From Paraburkholderia haematera (lineage in GTDB: Bacteria; Pseudomonadota; Gammaproteobacteria; Burkholderiales; Burkholderiaceae), in contig NZ_CAJNBK010000025.1 of NCBI RefSeq assembly GCF_905220975.1, forward strand, positions 1-64,000: a stretch of DNA of 64,000 nt, in the 5' to 3' direction. Below the pieces are notes generated by a model. It was not told where the DNA came from. It was given only the letters and a program-made list of their open reading frames with translations, and did not search any database. Positions 55,488 through 63,357 of the stretch are shown here, one piece after another; within the stretch, counting starts at the first letter, position 1, and each line of letters begins with the position of its first letter. Position numbers and translations under genes: made by a program.

Positions 55488-56092
55488 GGGATCGGAAACT
55501 CCTTCGTAACATTCCAGATATTGGGCAACACGTCGTTCGAGTAACCGGAGATAAAGGTTTTGCGGCCTCCGCTGGCCGGATAGAGAGAACGCGTCACCGC
55601 GCCAATATTTGCACCGTACACGTGAATGCTGATCGACGCACGATCGTGAAAAGCATTACTGACGCGATGGATATCGCCGACGCGCGGCGACACGGTGTCC
55701 ACCGCTCCGGTGTCGAGGCGCCTCGCCCCGCCCTCTTCCACCAGTGCGCCGTCTGACGCGACGCGATAACCCTGAGCAATTTCCGCACCACGCAGCACCC
55801 CGATCAAACCCCATACCGTGTGATCGTGCACCGGCGTCGATTGTCCCGGTCCCCATACAAAACTGACAATTGAAAAACGCTGCTGCGAATCGGCGTGCAA
55901 CAGGAATTGCTGATAGCGCTCGGGATCGGGCTGCGCGAAAGCGTCGGGCAGCCAGTCGTCGTGGGCGATCAGCTCGCGCAGCGCGGCGCCGCCGGCTTCG
56001 AGCAGATGCGCTTCGGGCGCGTGTTCGTCGACGAGCGACGCCATCCGGCCGACGAACGCGCGCAGCCGGTCCGGTCTCAAAGCTTGAGTCAT
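55484..56092 (-). CDS. cysteine-dioxygenase-like cupin (thiol dioxygenase)
   Basis: This 202-residue cupin has the three iron histidines H89 and H91 (PVHDHTVWG) and H142 (GDIHRVSN). Thiol dioxygenases of this family oxidise cysteine, 3-mercaptopropionate or similar thiols to sulfinates. The coupling to a rhodanese gene by a four-base overlap suggests joint processing of a thiol and its sulfane sulfur. Confidence 0.82.
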   Translation of the reverse strand: MTQALRPDRLRAFVGRMASLVDEHAPEAHLLEAGGAALRELIAHDDWLPDAFAQPDPERYQQFLLHADSQQRFSIVSFVWGPGQSTPVHDHTVWGLIGVLRGAEIAQGYRVASDGALVEEGGARRLDTGAVDTVSPRVGDIHRVSNAFHDRASISIHVYGANIGAVTRSLYPASGGRKTFISGYSNDVLPNIWNVTKEFPIP

Positions 56093-56125
56093 CGAATGGT
56101 CGGAAAGTAGGTTGGGTTGAACCCG

Positions 56126-57178
56126 TCACGCACCGTCGGCGAGCGCGGCGTTGAAGGTGTCGGTCCATAACGGTGCGACATCGACGTGCCGGTCGATAAC
56201 CGCTGCGCGCGCGAACGTATCGGCAACCTGCTGCTCGCTCGCGATGTCCGCCGCCGTGACGCCCGTGACGCGGCGCGCCTGGCTCTGGTTGCGATACAAC
56301 GAGCGGATCGCCTCCTCGGGCACGCGCAGCTCCGCGGACAACACCTTTGCGTAGACATCCTGATGCTGACTGAACCACGTGCAGGCGCGTTGCAGCCGCA
56401 CCAGCAGATCCGCCGACGCGGCCCGCCGTTGCGGGTCGCCGAGTACCGACGGATGACCGTAGTAAAGATAGTTGCCGGACAGATACCCGTTGGCGTTTTT
56501 CAGCACGCGCGCGCCCGCTTGCGAGATCGCGAGCGGCACGTTGTAGCCATAGATCGCCCAGGCATCGAGCGAACCGGCGTTGAACGCGGCGAAACCGTCG
56601 CGCGGCGCGAGCGAGGTGGCCTGAATATCGTTGAACGACAAGCCCACCTCGTCGAGCATGCGCAGCAGATAGTAATGCGACGTGGTGGCGCGCAGATAGC
56701 CGACGCGTTTGCCCTTCAGATCGGCGATCGAGCGGATCGTCGAGCCCTTGGGGACCAGCACGACCTGATTGTTGACGTCGTCCTTATAGACGGCGATCAC
56801 GCGAACCTGAGCGTTCTGCAGCCGCGCGAAGATCGGTGGAATCTCGCTGCCCGAGGCGATATCGAGCGAACCGCCGTTCATCGCCTCGATCATCGCGTTG
56901 CCGGACTGAAATTCGGACCAGTCGATCGTGTACGGCGTATCCGCGAGGCCCGCGGTTTTCAGCAGCGTCGCGTCACCGCCCTTGTAGGTGGCGACGCGCA
57001 AGCGGACCTTGCTGAGATCGACGTGTGGATCGGTGTTCTGGCCGGCGGCCGGCGTGGCTGCACCGGCGGCAGTCGAAAGCAGGCCTGTGCCTGCTGCGCC
57101 GAGCAACGCGGCCGCCGGCAGCACGGACACGAGCCGGCGGCGCCGGAGCGAAACCGGCGAATCGAAACGTTGGGTCAT
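56126..57178 (-). CDS. sulfonate-type ABC binding protein (SsuA-like), copy 2
   Basis: This 350-residue protein has a twin-arginine-like start (SLRRRRLVSVLPAAALLGA) and the SsuA fold: TYKGGDATLLKTAGLADTPY, IDWSEFQSGNAMIEAMNGGS and LRATTSHYYLLRML. It resembles the gene at 51715 but is clearly different in sequence. It follows the class II aldolase gene by 12 bases. No permease or ATPase gene is adjacent. Confidence 0.83.
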   Translation of the reverse strand: MTQRFDSPVSLRRRRLVSVLPAAALLGAAGTGLLSTAAGAATPAAGQNTDPHVDLSKVRLRVATYKGGDATLLKTAGLADTPYTIDWSEFQSGNAMIEAMNGGSLDIASGSEIPPIFARLQNAQVRVIAVYKDDVNNQVVLVPKGSTIRSIADLKGKRVGYLRATTSHYYLLRMLDEVGLSFNDIQATSLAPRDGFAAFNAGSLDAWAIYGYNVPLAISQAGARVLKNANGYLSGNYLYYGHPSVLGDPQRRAASADLLVRLQRACTWFSQHQDVYAKVLSAELRVPEEAIRSLYRNQSQARRVTGVTAADIASEQQVADTFARAAVIDRHVDVAPLWTDTFNAALADGA

Positions 57179-57190
57179 GGTAGGGAGTAC

Positions 57191-58018
57191 TCAGGTCAGG
57201 ACGTCGGGTTCGGCTTCGACCAGCCCTTCCAGCAGGCTTTGGAACGCAAACAGCGCGCCGCCCGGGCGGCCGACCTGCTCGTGGGTGAGCGTCGCGACGT
57301 CGTGCGGGATTGCTTGTGGGGCGCCGGCCGCTTCGGCAAGCAGTTGCGCGTGGCAGGCGTTGTCGAGCGCGATGTACCACCAGGCCGCGGCTTCGACGCT
57401 CGGACCCGCTGTGAGGATGCCGTGATTCTTCAGGATGACTGCCTTTCGCTCGCCGAGGGCTGCGACGATACGCGCGCCTTCGCCGGTATCGAGCACGACG
57501 CCGCGGAAATCGTCGAACAAGGCGTGATCCTGATAGAACGCGCACGCGTCCTGTGTCAACGGATCAAGCGTACGGCCGAGCGTCGACCATGCCTTGCCGT
57601 AGAGCGAATGCGTGTGCGCGGCGGCAATCACATCGGGGCGCGCCTCGTGAATCGCCGCGTGAATCGCGAAAGCCGCCTGGTTCAGCGGTCCTTCGCCGAC
57701 CACGATCTGCCCTTGCGCATTCACCAGCAGCAGATCGGACACGCGAATGCGGCTGAAATGCTTGCCGAACGGATTGACCCAGAAGTGATCGGGCCACTCC
57801 GGATCGCGCGCGGTGATATGGCCGGCGAGACCCTGATCGAAACCGTAGCGCGCGAACAGACGAAACGCCACGGCGAGACGTTCTTGCCGATGACGCCGCT
57901 CAGCCGCGATGCTTTCGCGCGGCGGGACGTCGTCGAACCAGAATTTTTGGAGCGGCGCGTGACGCTGAAGCGGTGGTGTATTGGAGGTGTTTTGCCATGC
58001 GGCGGACAGATCAGTCAT
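57191..58018 (-). CDS. class II aldolase/adducin-family protein
   Basis: This 275-residue protein has the zinc-binding histidines of class II aldolases (AAHTHSLYGKAW and KNHGILTAG). It could cleave or epimerise a sulfur-containing aldol. The ATG at 58018 has GGAG six bases upstream; a GTG at 58033 would overlap the upstream stop by four bases (GTGA). It lies between the SsuD-like and SsuA-like genes. Confidence 0.82.
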   Translation of the reverse strand: MTDLSAAWQNTSNTPPLQRHAPLQKFWFDDVPPRESIAAERRHRQERLAVAFRLFARYGFDQGLAGHITARDPEWPDHFWVNPFGKHFSRIRVSDLLLVNAQGQIVVGEGPLNQAAFAIHAAIHEARPDVIAAAHTHSLYGKAWSTLGRTLDPLTQDACAFYQDHALFDDFRGVVLDTGEGARIVAALGERKAVILKNHGILTAGPSVEAAAWWYIALDNACHAQLLAEAAGAPQAIPHDVATLTHEQVGRPGGALFAFQSLLEGLVEAEPDVLT

Positions 58019-58029
58019 CGTGGCTCCGT

Positions 58030-59109
58030 TCACGCGGCCGCGCGCTCGACGCGCGCGATCCGTTCGCGGGTGGCCGGAATCAGTTCACGGCCGTAGTCGA
58101 CGGCGTCTTCGAGCGGATCGAAGCCGCGCACGAGGAAAGTGGACACGCCGAGCGCGTAATACTCCGCGAGCGTTTCGGCGACCTGTTCAGGCGTACCGAC
58201 CAGCGCGGTCGAATTCGAGCGTCCGCCGATTTCCTTGGCGACACCGGTCCACAGACGTTCATCGACGCGATCCGATTCACCGGATGCCGCGAGCAGCCGC
58301 CGCGCGCCTTCGCTTTGCGCCGGGCCGCCGACGCTGAGTCCTTGCGCCGCGCGCAGCCGCTTTGTTTCTTCGAGGATGTGTTCCGCGCGTTCCCAGGCGG
58401 CCGCTTCGGTCGCGGCAAGAATGGGCCGGAACGACACTGAGAAACGCACGGTACGGCCGTGTTTGGCGGCTTCCGCGCGCACGCGGGCCACCTGCTCGCG
58501 CACTTGCGCCTTCGATTCGCCCCATAGCGCGTAGACGTCCGCATGCCGTCCGGCGATTTCGAGCGCGGGCGCCGATGCGCCGCCGAAGTACACGGGGATA
58601 TGGGGTTGCTGCACGGGTTTCACTTCGGAGAAGCCTTGTTCGAAGCGGTAGTACTGGCCGTTGTGATCGAAGGGTTTCGCTTCGGTCCAGATGCGGCGCA
58701 GGATATGCAGGTATTCGTCGGTGCGGGCGTAGCGTTCGTCATGCGAGAGGTAATCGCCGTCGCGGCGTTGTTCGGCGTCGTCGCCACCGGAGATGATGTG
58801 GACCGCGAGCCGGCCGCCCGAGTAGTGATCGAGTGTTGCCAACTGGCGCGCCGCGAGCGTGGGCGCGACGAAGCCCGGGCGATGCGCGAGCATGAAGTGC
58901 ACTTTGCTGGTGACGCTGGCCGCGTGGGCGATGGTGAGGAGCGCGTCGGGGCTGGTCGAATGATGCGGCACGAGGATGCGATCGAAGCCCGCGGCTTCAT
59001 GTGCGCGGGCGAATTGCTCGACGTAGTCGATGTCGATGATTGGGCCTTGCGGTGTGTGGGTTTCAGACACCTTGCGGGTCTGGATCATGCCGATGAATTC
59101 GATTGACAC
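58030..59109 (-). CDS. SsuD-like FMNH2-dependent alkanesulfonate monooxygenase
   Basis: This 359-residue luciferase-like flavoprotein has the SsuD features: EFIGMIQTRKVSE, the active-site region VHIISGGDDAEQRRDGDYL and YARTDEYLHILRRIW. It releases sulfite from sulfonates using reduced flavin. It is the first gene of the sulfur operon on this strand, and no ssuE flavin reductase is seen. Its 5' end is close to element copy C, with only 160 bp of G/T-rich sequence between them (59110-59270). Confidence 0.85.
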   Translation of the reverse strand: MSIEFIGMIQTRKVSETHTPQGPIIDIDYVEQFARAHEAAGFDRILVPHHSTSPDALLTIAHAASVTSKVHFMLAHRPGFVAPTLAARQLATLDHYSGGRLAVHIISGGDDAEQRRDGDYLSHDERYARTDEYLHILRRIWTEAKPFDHNGQYYRFEQGFSEVKPVQQPHIPVYFGGASAPALEIAGRHADVYALWGESKAQVREQVARVRAEAAKHGRTVRFSVSFRPILAATEAAAWERAEHILEETKRLRAAQGLSVGGPAQSEGARRLLAASGESDRVDERLWTGVAKEIGGRSNSTALVGTPEQVAETLAEYYALGVSTFLVRGFDPLEDAVDYGRELIPATRERIARVERAAA

Positions 59110-59270
59110 GGGGGGTGGCTCCCAAGGTGGGGGTTTTTGCCCGGCGGGGCGGTGGCTTTTTCTGGCTGGTTTTGCTGCTCTGGTCGAAAGGATTAAGGTA
59201 GCAGTGCTACATGCGGTTGTTAAATATTGATCGGGTATATGTATATCGGGTTTGCATGTAATGGGTTGGG

Positions 59271-60062
59271 CTGCGTGGTGCTTTGTTTGTCTGTGGTTTT
59301 AGGGTGTTGGCCTTTCCTTGTTTTCTTATCGGTCTATTAGCGTTGCCCCTGTGCGGGGCGGCACTCACTTCTCTTTGCCGCCGCAAAGAGAAGTAAGCAA
59401 GAGAAAGCGGCTCACACCGCTAATTCTTAAGCGGGTCCCCCGCGCAGCCACGGTAGTGGTGCATCTGGAATCCGTGCCCTCGCACACTCCGCGTTAGTGA
59501 CCAAGGGCTCATCAGCGCCCACTCCGCACTGCGTGCGTCGCGGATGGGTCTGCATGGGAAACCAGGGGGCTTCGGTTGTGGGTGGTGGGGGCGGCGAAGC
59601 ACCTCTGCGCCCGGAGGCGAACCCCACTTCAAATGAAATGTCGATGTGTCGCACGCACCCTCATCTCGTAGCGACAGGCGAAGCCGAAGTCGAGAAGCCG
59701 CAATCACAGCGGCGATGCGACGATGGGCCGCGACCGCGGCAACGAGCAGATCGCGATGCCAACCGCGGACGATGGTGTTATGAAGCACCGCGTCGGCGCG
59801 CGCAGCGCCGCCGGAAGTATGACTGCCTTGTCACCAGGGCTGAATGTGCGAGAACACAGATTCCAGATGCACCACTACCGTGGCTGCGCGGGGGACCCGC
59901 TTATGAGCTGGCGGTGTGAGCCGCTTTCTCTTGCTTACTTCTCTTTGCGGCGGCAAAGAGAAGTGAGTGCCGCCCCGCACAGGGGCGACGCTAATAAACC
60001 AATAAGAAAACAAGGAAAGGCCAACGCCACAGGAACACAGACAAACAAAGCGCCGCGCAGGC
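59271..60062. repeat. long inverted-repeat element, copy C (type 2 arms)
   Basis: About 790 bp, with both arms of type 2 (stems 59367-59394 and 59937-59964; arm sequence continuing into CGCGCAGCCACGG on both sides). The core from 59600 to 59802 equals the copy A core (24144-24346) at 202 of 203 positions, although the outer arms belong to different subtypes. It lies between the starts of two divergent genes (SsuD-like on the left, luciferase-like on the right), so their promoters must be in or beside it. Confidence 0.87.
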
Positions 60063-60193
60063 AACCCCCTGGACAGGCAAAAAACCAAACCCTTCCACGA
60101 ACGTGGACATCACGCCCCCATCAGCAGAAACCCAAAACCTTTGCCACAATGCCCCATCGCGCGAAAGCGCCCGAACCCGCAAATGAACAGAAA

Positions 60194-61192
60194 ATGATCC
60201 CCTTCTCGGTCCTCGACCTATCGCCGGTCACCGCAGGTGCCACCCCCGCGGACGCGTTCAGAAACACCCTGGACCTCGCCCAGCACGCGGAAACCTGGCA
60301 CTACCGCCGCTTCTGGCTGGCAGAGCACCACAACATGACCGGCATCGCCAGCGCCGCCACCGCAGTGGTAATCGGCCACGTCGCCGGTGGGACAAAAACC
60401 ATCCGCGTCGGCTCCGGCGGCGTCATGCTCCCGAACCACGCACCGCTTGTCATCGCGGAACAGTTCGGTACCCTCGCCTCGCTCTATCCGGACCGCATCG
60501 ACCTGGGCCTCGGCCGCGCACCCGGCACCGATCAAAGCACGGCCCGCGCGCTGCGCCGCGATCTGCAAAATAGTGCGGAGTCCTTCCCCGACGACGTCGT
60601 CGAGTTGCAACGCTATTTCGCCGACCCCGTGCCGGGCCAGCGCATTCGCGCAGTCCCCGGCGCCGGTCTGCATGTGCCGCTGTGGCTGCTCGGCTCGTCG
60701 CTGTACAGCGCGCAGCTGGCCGCGGCACTCGGCCTGCCGTTCGCGTTCGCGTCGCACTTCGCGCCCGACCATATGTTCACCGCGCTGAAGGTCTATCGCG
60801 AGCAATTCCGTCCGTCGGCGACGCTCGATAAGCCGTACGCCATGGTCGGCGTCAATCTGTTCGCCGCCGATAGCAACGACGAAGCGCAGCGTCTGTTCAC
60901 GTCGCTCCAGCAGCAGTTCGTCAACCTCCGGCGCGGCACGCCCGGTCAGTTGCAGCCGCCGGTCGAGCGGATTGAAGCGTCGGAGATGGAGTTGAACGGC
61001 GTCGCGCATTCGCTCGCCTGCTCCGTGATTGGCGATCGCGACGTGGTGCGCGAAGGACTGCTGTCCGTCATCGATCAGACCGGCGCGAATGAATTGATGC
61101 TGACCGCGCAGATCTACGATCACAAAGCACGGCTACGTTCGTTTGAGATCGCCGCGCAAGTCCGTGAGGAATTGAGCGCCGCCAGGCAATAA
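60194..61192 (+). CDS. luciferase-like monooxygenase (YhbW type)
   Basis: This 332-residue flavoprotein has MIPFSVLDLSPV, RFWLAEHHNMTGIASAAT and LPNHAPLVIAEQFGTLASLY, which place it in the YhbW/MsnO8 branch of LLM oxidoreductases. The electron-acceptor substrate is unknown. The start at 60194 fits the family N-terminus; a longer start at 60149 is possible. The first codons are C-rich, matching the A/C-rich flank of element C. It ends before a strong terminator (61214-61252). Confidence 0.82.
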   Translation: MIPFSVLDLSPVTAGATPADAFRNTLDLAQHAETWHYRRFWLAEHHNMTGIASAATAVVIGHVAGGTKTIRVGSGGVMLPNHAPLVIAEQFGTLASLYPDRIDLGLGRAPGTDQSTARALRRDLQNSAESFPDDVVELQRYFADPVPGQRIRAVPGAGLHVPLWLLGSSLYSAQLAAALGLPFAFASHFAPDHMFTALKVYREQFRPSATLDKPYAMVGVNLFAADSNDEAQRLFTSLQQQFVNLRRGTPGQLQPPVERIEASEMELNGVAHSLACSVIGDRDVVREGLLSVIDQTGANELMLTAQIYDHKARLRSFEIAAQVREELSAARQ

Positions 61193-61213
61193 CACCGGCC
61201 AGTGTCACAGGAG

Positions 61214-61252
61214 AAAAAGGGCGGTCCCTCTCAGCGCTGGGCAGCCCTTTTT
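61214..61252 (+). terminator. terminator after the luciferase-like gene
   Basis: AAAAAGGGC pairs with GCCCTTTTT across a 21-base loop and ends in a T run, 22 bases after the stop codon at 61192. Confidence 0.75.
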
Positions 61253-61385
61253 GCATCGATTGCTTGCATTGCCCGCAGCAACAGGTATCTGAACACCAGG
61301 CCACATCAATCGGTGTGCGGCAGGCGCACCGCCTGCACCGCATCCACCGATAAGCACCCGCTGAGGCTCCCTCCCACACGCAAGC

Positions 61386-61541
61386 TCAATGGTTAGCCGG
61401 CACCGCCGCCAGGCCATCGAGCAGCGCCACCTGAAGTGCCAGCGGATCCCGCACCTGAGGCGCGCCCCCAAAATCGGCGAATGCGACGCGTGTCGGCTGC
61501 GAAATCGCCTTTGCGGTGGCATCAACCGGTTTGGCACGCAT
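61386..61541 (-). CDS. hypothetical 51-residue protein
   Basis: A short minus-strand frame begins MRAKPVDATAKAISQPTR and ends PANH. Codon use is ordinary for this genome. A weak GTGAGG lies about nine bases upstream of the ATG. I do not recognise it. It lies in the 780-bp gap between the luciferase-like gene and glgC. The rest of that gap (61253-61385, 61542-61785) shows nothing clear. Confidence 0.3.
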   Translation of the reverse strand: MRAKPVDATAKAISQPTRVAFADFGGAPQVRDPLALQVALLDGLAAVPANH

Positions 61542-61785
61542 ATTGCGGTGCCTCACCTACCGCCCTATGTGTCGTACCGCACGGATGCGTCCCATGCAAG
61601 GGTTGATCGTTCGCAAGGCGGCCTCACAAGCAGCCTCCGCACAATTAGCACTATTCGCCCGCGTCAAATCGGTGCTAGAACTAGCAGACGGGCCCGCGAA
61701 GACGGAGCAGCCTGGCAGCACGAATCAATCGCACGGCGCGAGAGCATAAGAGCATCCGGCGCATACTAATCAGCAACTATCTTGC

Positions 61786-61956
61786 ATAGGACCAGAGTAA
61801 GTGCTTTGCATGGGACCGGAGTAACGCGCTACGGGACCAGGGTAAGTGCTTCGCATGGGACCGGAGTCAGTGCCAAAGCACGAACTCCGGCCGACAGCTA
61901 AAGCGCCAACTCCGGCCGACACGCCACTCCGATCGACAGCTAAAGCACTAACGCTG
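61786..61956. repeat. two opposed sets of degenerate 22-25-bp repeats before glgC
   Basis: About four copies of a unit like GGACCGGAGTAAGTGCTTTG (61786-61875) are followed by about four degenerate units like GCACGAACTCCGGCCGACAG (61876-61956), which are reverse complements of the first set. The innermost pair, GGACCGGAGTCAGTGC and GCACGAACTCCGGCC, forms a stem with a two-base internal mismatch. The set ends about six bases before the glgC ribosome site. Confidence 0.75.
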
Positions 61957-61975
61957 GCCGAGAAAGGAGACAGAC

Positions 61976-63241
61976 ATGGAAACTCCGGCACGGCTGAACG
62001 ATCTGCAACGCACCACCCTCGCCATCGTCCTCGCGGGCGGACGGGGCACGCGGCTCGGGCCGCTCACCAACAAGCGCGTCAAACCGGCGGTGCACTTCGG
62101 CGGCAAATACCGGATCATCGACTTCGCGCTCTCCAACTGTCTGAACTCCGGCATCCGCCGCATCGCGGTCGTCACGCAATACAAGGCGCACTCGCTATTG
62201 CGCCATCTGCAGCGCGGCTGGGGCTTCCTGCGCGGCGAATTCGGCGAATTCATCGATCTGTGGCCGGCGCAGCAGCGTGTGGAAGGCGCCCACTGGTACC
62301 GCGGCACCGCGGACGCCGTGTTCCAGAATCTCGACATCATCCGCTCGATCCGGCCGAAATACGTGGTGGTGCTGGCGGGCGACCATATCTACAAGATGGA
62401 CTACACGCGCATGATCGCCGACCACGCGGAAAGCGGCGCGGATTGCACGGTCGGCTGCATCGAGGTGCCGCGTATGGACGCCGTGGCCTTCGGCGTGATG
62501 GCCGTCGATGAAAACCGCCGTGTGACCGGCTTCGTCGAGAAACCCGCCGATCCGCCCGCCATGCCGGGCCGTCCGGATTCGGCGCTGGCCAGCATGGGCA
62601 TTTACGTATTCAGCGCCGATTACCTGTATTCGCTGCTCGAAGAGAACATCTCGAGCGTCGACACCGATCACGACTTCGGCAAGGACATCCTGCCGCGCGT
62701 CGTCACGCAAGGCACGGCGATCGCGCATCCGTTCAGCATGTCGTGCGTGTCGTCAGACCCGACCGTGGAGCCGTACTGGCGCGACGTCGGCACAATCGAC
62801 GCCTACTGGGCAGCCAACCTTGACCTTGCCTCCACCATTCCGACGCTTGACCTGTACGACCGCAACTGGCCGATCTGGACGTATCAGGAGCAATTGCCGC
62901 CCGCCAAGTTCGTCCGCGACCTGAAAGGCTTGCAAGGCACCGGCAACAACCTGATTGTGTGCGGCGGCTGCGTAATCTCGGGCTCGCAGATTTCGCGTTC
63001 CGTGCTGTCGTCGAATGTAAAAGTGAGTTCGTTCTGTAATATCAATGAGGCAGTCTTATTGCCGCAGGTCACCGTCGGCGCGAGCTGCCGGCTGCAGAAA
63101 GTGGTGATAGACCGCGGCTGCACCATTCCGGACGGCACGGTGATCGGCGAAGATCCGGCGGCCGACGCCGAACGCTTCTATCGCACCGACGACGGCGTCG
63201 TGCTGGTCACGCCCGAAGCACTGCGGCCGAAAGGGACGTGA
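61976..63241 (+). CDS. glgC: glucose-1-phosphate adenylyltransferase
   Basis: This 421-residue ADP-glucose pyrophosphorylase makes ADP-glucose for glycogen synthesis. It has the N-terminal LAGGRGTRLGPLTNKRVKPA, the catalytic FVEKPADPP region and the C-terminal left-handed beta helix. AAAGGAGA lies six bases before the ATG. glgA follows 116 bp later, so the two form the glycogen unit. The leader carries the inverted repeat arrays. Confidence 0.93.
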   Translation: METPARLNDLQRTTLAIVLAGGRGTRLGPLTNKRVKPAVHFGGKYRIIDFALSNCLNSGIRRIAVVTQYKAHSLLRHLQRGWGFLRGEFGEFIDLWPAQQRVEGAHWYRGTADAVFQNLDIIRSIRPKYVVVLAGDHIYKMDYTRMIADHAESGADCTVGCIEVPRMDAVAFGVMAVDENRRVTGFVEKPADPPAMPGRPDSALASMGIYVFSADYLYSLLEENISSVDTDHDFGKDILPRVVTQGTAIAHPFSMSCVSSDPTVEPYWRDVGTIDAYWAANLDLASTIPTLDLYDRNWPIWTYQEQLPPAKFVRDLKGLQGTGNNLIVCGGCVISGSQISRSVLSSNVKVSSFCNINEAVLLPQVTVGASCRLQKVVIDRGCTIPDGTVIGEDPAADAERFYRTDDGVVLVTPEALRPKGT

Positions 63242-63357
63242 TCCTCGCCGGAACGGCAAAACGAACGGGGCAGGCGGAGCCCCCGACCTTCCTGCCGTCC
63301 TGCCCGTGTGACCTGGACCTGACGCCCATCCGCCCTAACAGGAACGAGACCGAGCCT

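Noticed and set aside
61770..61991. 73-codon minus-strand frame with YSGPMQSTYSGPMQ repeats
   Set aside because: It is a translation of the repeat arrays before glgC; the DNA repeats explain it.
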